From: Adiantum capillus-veneris | Taxonomy: Eukaryota > Streptophyta > Polypodiopsida > Polypodiales > Pteridaceae | DNA: 64,000 nucleotides | Assembly (NCBI GenBank): GCA_014529385.2 | Contig: CM043949.1 | Span: 148,037,850-148,101,849, forward strand | Direction of reading: 5' to 3' | In this document: piece by piece, positions 1 through 12,197 of the stretch | How the letters are laid out: the number at the start of each line of letters is the position of its first letter | Position numbering within the stretch: position 1 is the first letter of the stretch | Notes under the pieces: model-generated | What the model was told of the DNA's origin: nothing | The model's database searches: none | The model's input: only the letters and a program-made list of their open reading frames with translations | Position numbers and translations under genes: made by a program

Positions 1-3000
1 AATAGTCTAAGTGCTGCAGTTCTCTCAAGTAACATGATCTTGTTTGCATTGATTTGAAGGGGAGTGTACCCTAAAAACCATGAAAATATCTTCAGGTTAA
101 ATATTGGCAACTCAAGATCTTCAGAATACTGCATGTGAAAAGCACAGAAGGTTGCACTATCCAATGTAGGCATGTAGTGCATGAGAAAAGAGGCATCCCT
201 TCTAGAAGAGCCCTCTATTTCTTTCCCTCTTGAGCCTTTAGCTTTCCCAAGAAAATTGTCTTTGTCAAGGAGTTCAATCTTGCAAAACAAGACATAATGA
301 GTAATTAAAACAAACTTGAAAAAAAAGAAAGATTTCAGAAGGGAGATCAAGGTGAAAATAAATCTACCTTTTGGAACTCATCCTCGGTAATGACTTTTTC
401 TTGAAGGAGATTGCTGGTGAAGAACTTGCAGAACATCAGCTGCACATTTGAGCATAGCTTCATTTCTCTTTAGTTGCTCGTGTGTAAGTGCCCTTTTCAC
501 AACTGCTCCTGTCCCATCATGTTCTCCTTTCCTGTGGCCACTACCAAAGACGTTCCACACCATCACTTTCCCTGTCAAAGCAGCATATCTACCACAAAAA
601 TAGCAAGGCCTTTTTACCTTGAATTGCGATGCTACCCCATACGACCAAACCCACTGTTGTCTAACATCCAAGCCTTTATCTTTTATCCATTCCCAATGTA
701 GCATAAAGCAGTGTTGGACAAACAAAGTGTCGTGATTTTTATCATCAAAAATGAAAAAGTGCAAAGTCTTTTATATCTCAGGTCCAACACAATAGTAGAT
801 AACGTGTACAAAAATGGTGACCTGAATGGAATATCAATGCATCGACTGGATCTCATTCTGTTGCCATCGATACACAAAGTCATGTTTGATGAAAAACTGG
901 AGATCTTTTTTGAATACCTGTAGCAAATCAGCAGTGATCATCTCCTTGCATATAAGTTTCTTCCTTTTCTTCTTCTTTCCACCTTCACTTTTGCCTGTTT
1001 CCACATCCTTAAATACTTTGACGTTGATGGTTCTTGCATCCTTTAGCAACTCTTGTGGACAACATAAAAATTTCTCTGCCCCACATTTTGTACATTGACC
1101 CATGTGGGATTTTAGACCATGGTAGGTAGATCCAGCTTGCTTGGGACACAATAGAGAATCTATAAGCTTTGAAATTCTCTTCACACTGTACTTTGTAGCA
1201 ACACATGTTCCTACAAGTGATGAATCATTGCACACAACACATGCACAATTTCACAACCCACCATGCATTCCAAATGCTTGACTACGCATATGATTCACAG
1301 CCTCCTTCAAATATGAAATTTTCACAAGGTAAATACAAAAACATGTCAGCCTATTCTTTAGCTTTCGCACAAAGTAGGTCTTCTCTGATTCAAAAGCTCG
1401 AAGATGGATTGCTACATCCGGATTGGCATCCTTGAAACATTGGTAGAGCTCAGCCTGCATCCATTCCACAACAAGAAATCTTGAATGACGAAGAAATCAT
1501 GTGTCAAAGCTACCCATTGGCTATCAATAGCTATCAATAGTAAGTTGTAGCTATTAATAGCTATCAAAAGCTATGAAATAAAGATCACTAGCTATAAATA
1601 TCTATAGATAAAAGCTATCATTATCTATCAAATACCCATAAAGTAGAGATCACTAGCTATAAAAAGCTATCAAAAGCTATCAAACAACTACTAGTAGCTT
1701 TTGTATACAATCACTAACTATAAATTACCTTTCACCTAAAGCAAACACTTGATCATTCACTATCAATAGCTATCAAATGGCAGTTATCAAAATCAATAGC
1801 TATAACTAGCTATGAAATATCTAAGAACTGCTTTCAATAGTTGAGAGGTAGCTATCACCAACTATAAACTAAACACTAGCTATGAAATAGAAATCACTAG
1901 CTATGAAAAGCTATTATACTTATCAAAGATCTTATCGAGTAGCGATCAGTAGCGATAAAGTAGCCTTGGCTATGAAATAGCAAACACTAGGTATGAGATA
2001 TCTATCAAAAAGCTATCAATAGCTATAAAATAAGCACTATCTATGAATAGCTACCAATAGCTAGCTATCAATAGCTATCAAATAGCAGTTACCAAAGAGC
2101 TATCAAAGAGCTATTAATAGCTATCAAATAGTAGTTATGAACATCAATAGCTATCGCACAACAATTACTATCTATAAAATAGCTATCAAATAGTAAACAC
2201 TAGCTATGAAATAGCTATCATTAGCTATTATAGTTATCAAAGAGTTGTTCTAGTAGCTATTGTGTAGCAATCACTAGCTATGAAATAGCTTTGGCTATGA
2301 AATAGTAGCAAACACTAGCTATGAGATATTTATCAAATAGATATCTATAGCTATGACACAAGAAGCACTAGCTATGAACAACCATCAAACAACAATCACT
2401 AGCTATGGAATAGTTTTAACTAAAGAAAATACTTGATTATTAGCTATTGATAGCGATCACTATCTAAAAAATGGCAATCATAGGCTATGAAATATCTATT
2501 ATTTAGCTATCAAATACCAATAAATGGCTATAAAATAGCAATTTCTACCTATGAATAGTTATTGGTAGCTATCAAAGAGTTACCAATAGCTACCAAATAG
2601 CAATTACTATATATAAAATATATTTCAAATAGAAAAGACTAGCTATGAAATAGCAATCACTAGCCATGAATAGCTATCAAATATCTCTGACTAGCTATGA
2701 AATACCTCATCCTAAAGAAAATACTTGATTATTAGCTATCAATAGTGATCACTAGGTATAGAATGGTTATTAGTATCTATCACTATCAACAAGTAGGTAA
2801 TTACAAAACTAGTCATTATTGGATATCAATATCAATACCAATCAGATAGCATGGTAGAAGTTATGTAGCAACACATCGCTACCGGTCAAACTTTGACGGC
2901 TATCAACTGGCCAATTTAGTGAACAACTACGACATATATTTGGCTAGTTATAAGATGGTACAACATACCTAGTGGGTGGCTATGAAGTAAATTGCATTTG

Positions 3001-3793
3001 ATAGCTATTAGTGTGGCAAGAGTTATGTATAAAACATGGATAGCTACCAACCAAAATTTGACAGCTATTAACTATCCATTGCGAAAGAATAACTATAAGA
3101 AAAACCATGAAACACATAATTGGCAGCAAAATAGATAGATATTGGTCAATAATTGTCAACCAAAACCTGGCAATAGTTATGTAAGTAATTCAAATGGTTG
3201 TGCAGTCAAAAAGCTTCTACCCGGTAAGAGTATTTAGCAAATACAAAAAGCCACTACATGGCATACACTTTCTTCCATACCTATGATACTTCTAATAAAT
3301 GGATGGGATGTTCGACATACTCCTTCCGACCAATTCTCTTTTGACATATGTCTTTTTTGTTGGGGGATACACGAGTCTCAAGCATCCAAAAGTTGACTAT
3401 TAGCTCCTTTACCTCTTCAAGTATGCGACTTTTTTGAACACTCCGATGACATGTGGCAAAGGACAAAGTGTTCTTCTCAGTTTGTTGGAGTAGCCAATAC
3501 TTGGCTCCATACAAGTTCCTTCTATGAATAGAAAGTAGCTTGGAGACAACATTAACATTAAGGCCTCGTGCCTCTTCTGGGTTTTTTGAGTTTAGAAGCA
3601 TCATCATGGTAGGCCTCTTGAGGAACATCTCATCTTCAGTTTGTGGCCTCCTCAAGTCTTGAAGTGTGTTTTGAATATTTCTTATTAGGGTATCTGGAAA
3701 ACAGGGTGTTGATGTTTTGTCATTCTTGATATCTTTCAGTGAAGGGTGCTGAATCATCCGATTGAAGATGTCTTTCTTGGTGTCCAAGTCCAT
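1..3793 (-). pseudogene. Decayed multi-exon gene of an unnamed conserved eukaryotic family, running off the left edge
   Basis: Minus strand, inferred exons about 3793-3285, 1462-368 and 278-1. Exon 1 ends in a segment with the pattern TRVSPNKKDIC...HPIHLLEV. Exon 2 holds FKDANPDV, a KTYFVRKLKN/CFCIYLVKISY segment, a CTKCGAEKFLCCP cysteine cluster, a lysine-rich stretch, FFIKHDFVYRWQ, DDKNHDTLFVQHC and FGSGHRKGEHDGTGAVVKRA. The last two motifs resemble large uncharacterised proteins I remember from plants and some animals; this is memory, not a search. Exon 2 has in-frame stops TGA 1251-1253, TGA 834-836 and TAA 771-773, all in one frame, plus a one-base frameshift near 400. The intron at 279-367 has GT..AG borders, and the last exon is open to position 1. 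A possibly important Asp in the expected WSDG motif reads Tyr (WSYG). A domesticated or transposon-borne gene is possible; function is unknown. Confidence 0.6.
1510..3200. repeat. Degenerate AGCTAT/ATAGCTAT repeat field, about 1.7 kb
   Basis: The stretch is dominated by variants of TAGCTATCAAATAGC, CACTAGCTATGAAATAGC and ATAGCTAT. Unit spacing is irregular, so it is a degenerate minisatellite and not a clean tandem array. The core ATAGCTAT is its own reverse complement, so the field reads alike on both strands and could fold into many small hairpins. Density is highest at 1520-2760 and fades towards 3200. It lies in the inferred large intron of the flanking minus-strand pseudogene. No ORF of note is present. 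Confidence 0.85.
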
Positions 3794-5442
3794 TCAACTT
3801 GTGCTTTGAAGTACATATTGTGCAATCCCTTTCGCTATCTTTGCTCTTTTTTCATTCTCGATGATTTCTGCAAAGCCCTGTGCCTTTTTAAAAGTCTTCT
3901 AATCCTTTGCCTACTTCATTCCCTTCTCTTTCAACAACCAAACATACATCTACTCTTCTCTTTAATCAGGCTCTTTTTTGTCTCTTGCGGAAAGCTTCAT
4001 ATTCCCTGGTCACCATTGCCTGCTTCAAGTCCTGGAATGAACCAACCATAAAAAACATAACACAGTGACTTATTTACAATCATCAGCTAAGCGACAAGGA
4101 GCTTTAGATAGTGTAGTCATAATAAAAAAGAGACTTTAGGGCAATAGCCCACCAAGGCATCTTCAGATTCACGTAAAAAGTGTTGCAAAAGCAAGTAGGA
4201 ACCCAAAAAATATTCGGATGAAAAAATGAGCTATCATGACATAAACAGCAGGTATTGCCATGATCAAATCGTCACGGGGAATGCAGGGAATGTGAACCCC
4301 AAACAGAGAAAGTGACATGTAAAGGATTCTCACTTCTACAACTATTTGTGTCATTTCATTGTGTTGATGTCATGAATGTTGCTCTAGACCACCATGTGGT
4401 GTTCTATGCTTACTATCTACATTGAGTGCCTCCTTCCCAACAATACAATACAATGTAACAACCCATAGATAAATTAAAGACAATCATAATATCCTTGGTC
4501 GTGTAGATAATAACCACCAATCGTGTGACTAACCATATGTACATACCTCCCCAGATTTTACAATACAAGGCAAGAACTGTGAATAAATTAGAGACTACAG
4601 ATCGTGTGACTGACCATCTGTACATATCTCCTCGAATTCTGCCCTCACTCCCACCCCAAACATAACAAGTGCATTTAAAAAAAACCTGCCCAAAGCACAA
4701 CAATTAAAAAGAGACGAAGAGAAACAGATGTAATGGCAAGGAAACTGCTCCTTATCCTCCCCTTCCAATGATGCAAGTTCCACCATTAGGGACAAAAACA
4801 ACTCAAAAAGGGCTGTGTAAGGAATTGGTTACATTACTAATTAGCAGAGTCGTTTACGGCAAAACGGCTCCAAATTTGTCCGTTTTGGTCATTTAAAGCA
4901 TATCTACGCAATCTAAAGCGTATCTAGGTACTTGGCGGCAAATACTTGTTTCCACTCAATCTCTCTTATTTCTCTCACCTTGCGCGAGCTTTATCTCTTC
5001 TTCTCTGATGCACCTTGTTCTGCTGCTACGTTATTTCCATTATACTTTCTGCTCCTTCATTACTTATAATTACTAATACATCTTCCATTAGTGATAAGCG
5101 CAAGTTTCACTTGAAGATTAAGCTAAGCCAACAATATGCTACTACGCGGAGTGTCTATCAAAGACCAATTACAACTGCAAATGAAGCACAATAACTTCAC
5201 AAAACGAGGGAAAGCATTAGGTGAAAGTTGGACTCACAAAGAGGCCCTTTAAGGTGTTTGAATTTACCTCTCTGTACCAAAATGGGCACATGGATAATGT
5301 TTTGCAAATAAACTCCAAAGTTGGCGGAGGTTTGACAATTAGAATTTCCTCTTCAAGCTCTGTCTATTGATATATAGCACGCCATGAGATTCCTCATATT
5401 TTCGAAGATTCTTTTTTTAATTCACTTATGATGTGACAACTC
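3794..5442. other. Unassigned AT-rich region
   Basis: I see no convincing gene or element here. Short ORFs at 4169-4703 lack recognisable motifs. A weak local duplication (TCGTGTGACT followed by TGTACATA) occurs near 4512 and 4600. Upstream exons of the minus-strand pseudogene may lie in 3794-4060, but no splice structure is convincing. Confidence 0.4.
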
Positions 5443-5652
5443 CTCTTTTGAGCTGATTTTTTTGGGTGTGTGTCTCTCTGTGTGGAGTGGGTAAATGGGT
5501 AGTCTCTCTCGTATCACTCCATAGGTGTGTTCCCTGTTTCGGTAAGGTGGGTTGTGTAAGCCGGTGGTGTCCCATAGTGTGTGTGTATATCATCCCAAGA
5601 GTGTGTGTCGGGTCATTATAGAGGCGTTCTATGTGTTTTCATCCCGCTCGCA
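5443..5652 (+). repeat. Remnant of G1 5' LTR (3' part)
   Basis: This segment (TCCTCTTTTGAG, TTTTTTGGGTGTGTGT, GGAGTGGGT, TGTTCCCTGT, GTTGTGTAAGCCG) matches 37222-37366 near the end of G1, as expected for a pair of LTR copies. It ends just before a primer site at 5659. The 5' start of this LTR cannot be recognised; sequence before 5443 does not match the 36337-37220 part of the other copy. Confidence 0.55.
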
Positions 5653-5658
5653 TTCTTT

Positions 5659-5676
5659 TGGTGCCCCCACGGAGGA
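5659..5676 (+). promoter_or_regulatory. G1 primer binding site
   Basis: TGGTGCCCCCACGGAGGA is nearly the same as the primer sites of G2 (32821-32839, minus) and G4 (59446-59464, minus), which read TGGTGCCCCCACTGAG. It begins with the TGG that pairs with the CCA end of a tRNA. I cannot name the tRNA. Confidence 0.7.
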
Positions 5677-6215
5677 TCTTCTTCGAGTACCTTTTGCTTC
5701 GAGCTTCAAGCTTCGAGATTCAGGATTACAGGTTGCAAGTTACAGGTTACAGGGACAGGTACATGTATAGGTACAGGGGATTCACACACGTACAGGTAGC
5801 TATAGTAGAGTGATACGCTAACAGTGGGAGTCACTTGCAGTTGCCGTGGGTATGCATCATTTGGCACGTGTTTGAGCGCATTGTCTGCTGGTATTGTACG
5901 TTACTTGTGGAAACTGCCATTGTACGCCTTTGTGGAGCCATACTTGGTTTTATTTGGCAGTCCCAGCCATTTCTGAGACTTGGTCTAGAAGATAGTCATT
6001 TCTGAGACTTGGCTATACGAGATTTGCATAAGCCTTCATGAGAGGGTCGATAGCGTAAGGTTTTATTGAGCTAGGGGATTCTCAAATGTGAGATCCTTTC
6101 AGTGATACAGGTGGCTGGAGAACGCTTTTCGTGACCTCGCCATTGGCTATGTACTAGTGGGGAAATCAAAGGATATGACAGGTGTGCCTTCTTGGGAGTT
6201 GCATGGTTGACTTTA
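5677..6215 (+). other. G1 leader between primer site and small ORF
   Basis: About 540 nt of untranslated leader. It contains a short run of ACAGGT repeats near 5728-5800 and a repeated TTTCTGAGACTTGG at about 5971 and 5999. No coding signal is seen. Confidence 0.5.
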
Positions 6216-6308
6216 ATGGATGATCAAAATGGCCCTCAATTCACTCCTTTTCATTTAACTCAAAGAATCCAAATAAATGTTCATGTGTCCAGGAAGATTT
6301 TTTTCTGG

Positions 6309-7709
6309 TGTGAGGTCCCCACCCCATCATCTTAAATGACGGATCTGATGGTAAACCTGATGGCCACTAGATCTACAGCGGAAACAGACAACGTGGTTTT
6401 GGGTTCAACTAGCCGACGATCTCTCATCACCAAGTGAATCGAGTTCGAGCCTACTAGCATCGAGATCTAGTTCCACCTCGTAGGAGAATCAATTATTAGT
6501 CCTAAAACCCACCTTCCAAGAGGAGAGAAGTCTCGAGTGCCTTTTTCCCAATAGCTTTCAGAGGCACATACACTTGAGACTTCGCCACTCTTGGGGCAAT
6601 GAGTAATACTAGCGTCAATTTATAGTGCTATGGGGACGGAGAGTTCCCAACCAATCGGGACCACCCTTCTTATAGGCATTGGTAACCCGATCCAAGCCCC
6701 CACTTTTCGCCCCATACTCACACTTCCTTTGTTACCTAACTACTACCACAATGGTTGTTCAACATATAAGTTCTTTGTTTATTTTTCCGATTCACAAGTT
6801 CTTTAATACAGCCCTTCAACTAGTGTTGCAAAGCGGCACCAAGACAGTAATTCTAGTAAGAATTTTACCCAAAACTTATTCATTAAAATTTCAATGTTCT
6901 GGAGGTACAACTTCCCCCCTCCAGGGAGAGTTTACTCCTCCCGTTGTCGCCTAGCTGCCCATACAACTAGGTATGTCCACCGCATAGAAAGCACGACATG
7001 GACATTCCCACCGCATAGAAAGCAAGACGTGGGTTCCCACCACTTAACTAGCAGTCGTGGATTTAAGAGCCCTTAACCAAGAACTCTGGCCCCTGTGATC
7101 AGGAGGGGGTCCGAACTAGTATCAACATTGGAAATAGAAATAAACATGCCGAGCTAAATTTTCCCTAGCAGACATTCTTTCCTATTTCAAACAGTATCTC
7201 CATCAACCATTCTTTCCTTCTTAGAATTTAATATACACTTCAATTCAAATGCCGAGGTTTTTGTCGGATGTCTCCAACATGTTTAGGGATATGTTATTTC
7301 CTAACTTATCGTATGCAATGTTAATTTAAACAACTTGAATAAAAATGTGACCTACCTCCCCCATTTCCTCGTCATTGGCCTCTGAGATGGTCATTACTTA
7401 GTCATCCATGGGAGCTTTTCCTTTCCCATTCACGTTACTTGTTCCCGCCTCACAGTCGTGGGCACCACCGAAGCGAGTTCTCTTTACCGATGCCACTTTA
7501 TACTCACTACTTAATTGAAAACTTGGAGAAAAGAACCTGATTAGGGGCTGAATTCTACTCGAAATTCTGATCCAATGGAGTTCTCAAGATGAGAATCAGG
7601 CAGCACTTCCCTCCATTTGCTTCTTCTCCAAAAACTATGTGTGCCGGCAGCACCTCCCCAAGGTGTGTGTATAAGTGTGTGTGTGTACTGAGTGGGTGTG
7701 TGAGCATCA

Positions 7710-7745
<36 letters not shown>

Positions 7746-8409
7746 CCACACTCTTAAATAGGCCTCTCGATGCTGAAAATTGACCTTGCTTGCTATTTGC
7801 ATCTGAGAGCCACTCCACTTATGCATGGCAAGTCTAGTTACATGCCTACCAAGTGTCTAGTTAGCTAGTGTAATTGACTCTCACACTCACTCTCAAGCAT
7901 GGAAACTCTCCAACAACTCCCAAAAGAAGAGAGGGCATCCCCTAGCTACTAAAGTAAGCTCTGAGTGACCTGGAACCTGTTCCCACACAGCCTCAAGCCC
8001 CGGTGCCTCCTCACACAACCTTATGAAATTTTGGTTTTAGGTTAAAACGGGCCATACGAGTCGGAATTTAATGCGTAATTGCTATACTAAGCTCTAACTA
8101 AGGTGTATCTATCCAAGTACCTGCCATATTTAGCAGCCTCCAGGGTCCGAAAATGCATTTTTTTCAAATTCGGGGTACGGGTGCAGTTTTTCGAGACAGT
8201 CAAAACTAGACGGGTCGGGTGACCAAAAACTTACTAATTTTGGAAATTTTTCACAAAAATTATTTTAATTCACATTTTGAAGCTTTTTAACATTATAAAC
8301 ATCATGGAACTGACAGAATTTGGAAAATTACTAAAAATAGTAACTTTTTCCATCATGATCTTTTCATGGTACAATGGTGCTTTTTTAGCTCGGGGTCGGA
8401 GACCTTACA
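6309..8409 (-). repeat. 3' LTR of the gag-only element
   Basis: Direct-repeat partner of 10008-11965. It contains a (TG)n tract near 7708-7743. Boundaries are set by TG..CA ends, the purine tract at 8410 and the target duplication. Confidence 0.85.
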
Positions 8410-8421
8410 TCCTCCCCCAAC
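8410..8421 (-). promoter_or_regulatory. Polypurine tract of the gag-only element
   Basis: On the minus strand TTGGGGGAGGA directly precedes the TGTAAGG start of the 3' LTR, as expected for the plus-strand primer. Confidence 0.75.
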
Positions 8422-8577
8422 GTGAAGAATTTGAGATGTTCTCATCTCAAAAATACATCTGGGTAAATTTTATGCTAACTAATTAGGTACATATATCCCT
8501 CATGCTTTGATAATATAATTGTCTTTAGCTTTATGCGTCTTATTCTGCTGAACTTTGATGAGATCCTGGTGCTTGAA

Positions 8578-9490
8578 TTATTGTTCACTAGGATTAGAAG
8601 TTGCAGCATACAGAGATGCTCTCTCATCAGCTTCGTCAGCCACAATTGGTTGTCTCACTGCGGCATTAGCGAAAGCTCCGCTTCCTTGTCCTATGATTCC
8701 TCTTCCTCGGCCTCCTCTTTCGTTTGGTTGACCTCGCCCGTTGACGTTCAGAGGTACATTGTTAGTACCGGACTTTTGGGAAATCCTTTTTGGAAATCGG
8801 ATTTTGTAATGTCCATACTCTTGGCACTCAAAGCATCTTATATTGGGAAACTCGGTAGCTGCCGTAGTAGCTACTATCGGACGATGGTCGTATGCATGGT
8901 TGATTGGTCTGTTACTCCAGTTGTCTGTCCTTGCCCTCTTTGACAAATAGTATTGATCTTGGGTAGTCCTTGAATCTCTTTAGCAAGGCATCTTGCAGAG
9001 TTGCTGGCCTGAGAGCTTCTAGTTGGTTGTTCAAGGGGTCGATGAGTCCTTGGCAGAATCGTTCTACCTGTTGTTCCAACGTCATCTTAGGAGCATATCT
9101 TTGAAGAGTGATGAACTTTGAATAATATTCTTCGATGGAAGAAGTCAGATGTCGAAGTGAGAAAACCTCATTCATCTTTAAGTCTTTGTGAGCGGGTGGT
9201 AAGTATCGCTCCATCACCGCAGCCTTGATGTCTTCCCATGACTGGGAAGATCCCTTGATATCCAAGTCCCTGCAATGTTGTTTCCACCAGATCTTGGAAT
9301 CGCCAGACAAGCGGAACATCGCAAGCATGATTTGGTTCTTAGATTGATATTTCGCAGCTTCGAAATAGTCTTCCATTGCTTCCATCCATACTTCCGCATC
9401 TCTCTCCACATTAACCCCTTCGCCTTTAAAGGTTGGAGGCGGAGCTTGCTTAAGGAGAAGATTTTTCTCCTGAACGGCGGTATATAGCAC
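8578..9490 (-). pseudogene. Retrotransposon gag (chromovirus-like) with one frameshift
   Basis: The capsid part (9490-8912) has WWKQHCRDLD, MERYLPPAHKDLKM, SLRHLTSSIEEYYSKF and FCQGLIDPLN, typical of the plant retrotransposon gag domain. It continues after a frameshift near 8930 into 8946-8578, with a zinc knuckle CFECQEYGHYKIRF and a Gly-Arg-rich tail (GGRGRGIIGQG). The knuckle is C-x2-C-x4-H-x4-R: its last cysteine is lost. The ATG is unclear; the frame is open from 9490. Gag would package the RNA of this element, while polymerase would have to come from a partner. Confidence 0.8.
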
Positions 9491-9993
9491 AATAGACGGT
9501 ACCTATCCAATGGTATAAAACTCGTTACTATAGCACTCTTCTCAAATGAACCTAGGCTTTTCCATACTTAAGAAGAAATTTAACTTTTTGGGCTTAACCA
9601 GCCTACTTAATCTATACAGCTATCACAAAGGATTTAACCATTCCACCATTAGTTTAAATTCCATTGAATACATCCAAAATTGTCCGATAAATAATGGTAA
9701 AAACTTTACTCGAGAGCTTTGATCCATGCTTACAACTTTATGTGCATCAACAGGCTACCTGCCTGCAGTACTAGTCGCACCAACGACTTTAAAAAACATC
9801 ATGTGGAACCCACTGAATCCCAACAAGCTCAACGAGTAAAACTCTTTAACATCACTCAGGAGACAATTTGCTAGACAACCCAATGCCATTATTCTGGGAA
9901 ACATCATTCTCAAGCTTTGAGTACGAGCTATCCTACTATCCCTTATTTTTTAAAAATTTCAAACAAAATCATTTTCCAGTTCATAAACCTATA
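9491..9993 (-). other. Leader of the gag-only element
   Basis: About 500 nt between primer site and gag on the minus strand. No feature is seen. Confidence 0.4.
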
Positions 9994-10005
9994 GCTCTGA
10001 TACCA
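9994..10005 (-). promoter_or_regulatory. Primer binding site, initiator tRNA-Met
   Basis: Minus-strand TGGTATCAGAGC lies 2 nt inside the 5' LTR. This is the standard plant initiator-Met primer site. Confidence 0.88.
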
Positions 10006-10007
10006 GG

Positions 10008-11965
10008 TGTCAGATACCCACCCTGTCGTCTCAAACAACGGATCTGATGGTAAAGCTGATGGCCAATAGATCTACAAAGGAAACAAGCAACGCGGTTTGG
10101 GGTTCAACTAGCGGACGATCTCTCATCACCAAGTAAATCGAGTTCGAGCCTACTAGCATCGAGATCTAGTTCCACCTCGCAGGGAAAGCGTGTCTAATCA
10201 ATTATCGGTCCTAAAACCTACCTTCCAAGAGGAGAGAAGTCTCGAGTGCCTTTTTCCCCATAGCTTTGAGAGGCACGTACACTTGAGACTTCGCCGCTCT
10301 TGGGGCAATGAGTAATACTAGCATCAATTTATAGTACTATGGGGACGGAGAGTTCGTGACCAATAAGGACCACCCTTCTCATAGGCATTGGCCACCCGAG
10401 CCAAGCCCCCACTTTCCACCAAATTTTACTCAAAACTTATTCATTAAAATTTCAATGTTTTGGAGGTACAACATCCCCCCTCTAGCGAGAGTTTACTCCT
10501 CCCATTGTCGCCTAGCTGCCCATACAACTAGGTATGTCCACCGCATAGAAATCACGACATGGACATTCCCACTGCATAGAAACCGAGACGTGGGTTCCCA
10601 TCGCTTAACCAGCAGACGTAGGTATCCACTGCTTAACCAGTAGTCATGGATTTAAGAGCCATTAACGAGGAACTCTGCCCCCTGTGATGATCAGAAGGGG
10701 GTTCGGACTAGTACCAACATTGGAAATAGAAATGAACATGCCGAGCTAAATTTTCCCTAGCAGACATTCTTTCCTATTTCAAACAGTGTATCCATCAACC
10801 ATTCTTTCCTACTTATAATTTAATATACACTTCAATTCAAATGCACAGGTATCCGTCGGATTTCTCCAACATTTTTAGGATATGTTCTTTCCTAACTTAT
10901 CGTATGCAATGTTAATTTAAACAAATTGAATAAAAATGTGACCTACCTCCCCCATTTCCTTGTCATTGGCCCGTGAGATGGTCAATACTTGGTCGTCCAT
11001 GGGAGCTTTTCCTGTCCCATTCATGTCGTGGGCACCACCGAAGCGGGTTCTCTTTACCGAGGCCATTTTATACTCACTACTTAATTGACAACTTGGAGAA
11101 AAGAACGTGATTAGGGGCTGAATTCTACTGGAAATTCTAATCCAATGGAGTTCTCAAGATGAGAATTGGGCAACACTTCCCTCCTTTGCTTCTTCTCCAA
11201 AGACTATGTGTGCCGGCAACACCTCCGCAAGGTGTGTGTGTGTAAGTGTGTGTGTGTTTGTACTGAGTGGGTGTGTGAGCATAGGTGTGTGTATGTGTGT
11301 GAGCACACTCTTAAATAGGCCTATCCATGCTGAAAATAAACCTTGATTGCTATTTGCATCTGAGAGCTACTCCACTTATGCATGGCAAGTCTAGTTACAT
11401 GCCTACCAAGTGTCTAGTTAGCTAGTGCAACTGACTCTCACACTCACTCTCAAGCATGACAACTCTCCCACAACTCCCAAAAGAAGAGAGGGCACCCCCT
11501 AGCTACTAAAGTAAGATCTGAGTGGCCTGGAACCTGTTGCCACACAGCCTCGACCCCGGTGCCTCCTCGCACAACCTTATGCAATTTTGGTTTTAGGCTA
11601 AAACAGGCCATACGAGTCGGAATTTAATGTCGTAAATTGCTATACTAAGCTCTAACTAAGGTGTATCTGTCCGAGTACTTGCCATATTTAGCAACCTCCG
11701 GTGTTCGAAAATGCATTTTTTTCAAATTCGGGGTACAGGTGCAATTTTTGAGACGGTCAAAACTAGACGGGTCGGGTGACCAAAAACTTACTAATTTTGG
11801 AAAATTTTCACAAAAATTATTTTATTCACATTTTGAATCTTTATAACATTCTAAGCATCATGGCACTGACAGAATTTGGAAAATTGCTAAAAATAGTAAC
11901 TTTTTTCATTATGATCTTTTCATGGTACAATGGTGCTCTTTTAGTTCGGGGTCAGAGACCTTACA
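10008..11965 (-). repeat. 5' LTR of the gag-only element
   Basis: Direct repeat of 6309-8409 with scattered substitutions and a deletion of about 150 bp. Its end on the plus strand, TTACA, is followed at once by the target duplication TCTAG. Confidence 0.85.
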
Positions 11966-12197
11966 TCTAGCAGTGCATAGTCTTTATGTTCGGGCCAAGA
12001 AGATTAAGAGAGATACTGGAATGTCCTTTGCCTGTTGTAATACCGATAATTAACTATGAAAACTCATTTGATGTGCATGTGTTCGTCCTTTTCTAAAGAC
12101 AAGCTCCATTGAAGTTTCTGGAATTGAGTCAGTAAAAAGTTTTGGGTTCTTGCATGTGTGCTTGAAGGGGTTCTCAAAGCATTGAACTTGGGTAGCC

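Larger units (their letters stand above)
6309..11965 (-). mobile_element. Gag-only LTR retrotransposon (TR-GAG type), complete with target duplication
   Basis: Two long direct repeats (6309-8409 and 10008-11965) enclose a 1.6-kb interior that encodes only gag on the minus strand. LTR ends read TGTAAGG...CA on the minus strand. The initiator-Met primer site abuts the 5' LTR and a purine tract abuts the 3' LTR. Flanking 5-mers are TCTGG (6304-6308) and TCTAG (11966-11970), a 4/5 target duplication. No protease, RT or integrase is present, so it must rely on enzymes from another element. LTR differences include about 150 bp present only in the left copy (near 6700-6855), so the insertion is not recent. 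Confidence 0.88.
6216..12096 (+). pseudogene. LORF-A of G1, small leader ORF split by an inserted element
   Basis: The first part is 6216-6308 (31 codons from ATG, with INVHVSRKIFFW). The second part is 11971-12096 (42 codons with FMFGPRRLREIL, IPIINY, SFDV, then TAA). The minus-strand LTR element 6309-11965 and one copy of its 5-bp target duplication lie between them. Together they make 73 codons with no other stop. The same protein pattern is found upstream of gag in G2 and G4 and in both E3 copies. Its end lies 101 nt before the G1 gag ATG at 12198. Function is unknown; the conserved length and position argue for a real product of the element. Confidence 0.75.

Noticed and set aside
5552-5813. 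Three overlapping plus-strand ORFs
   Set aside because: No motif, overlapping in three frames, and they lie across the LTR remnant and primer site of G1.
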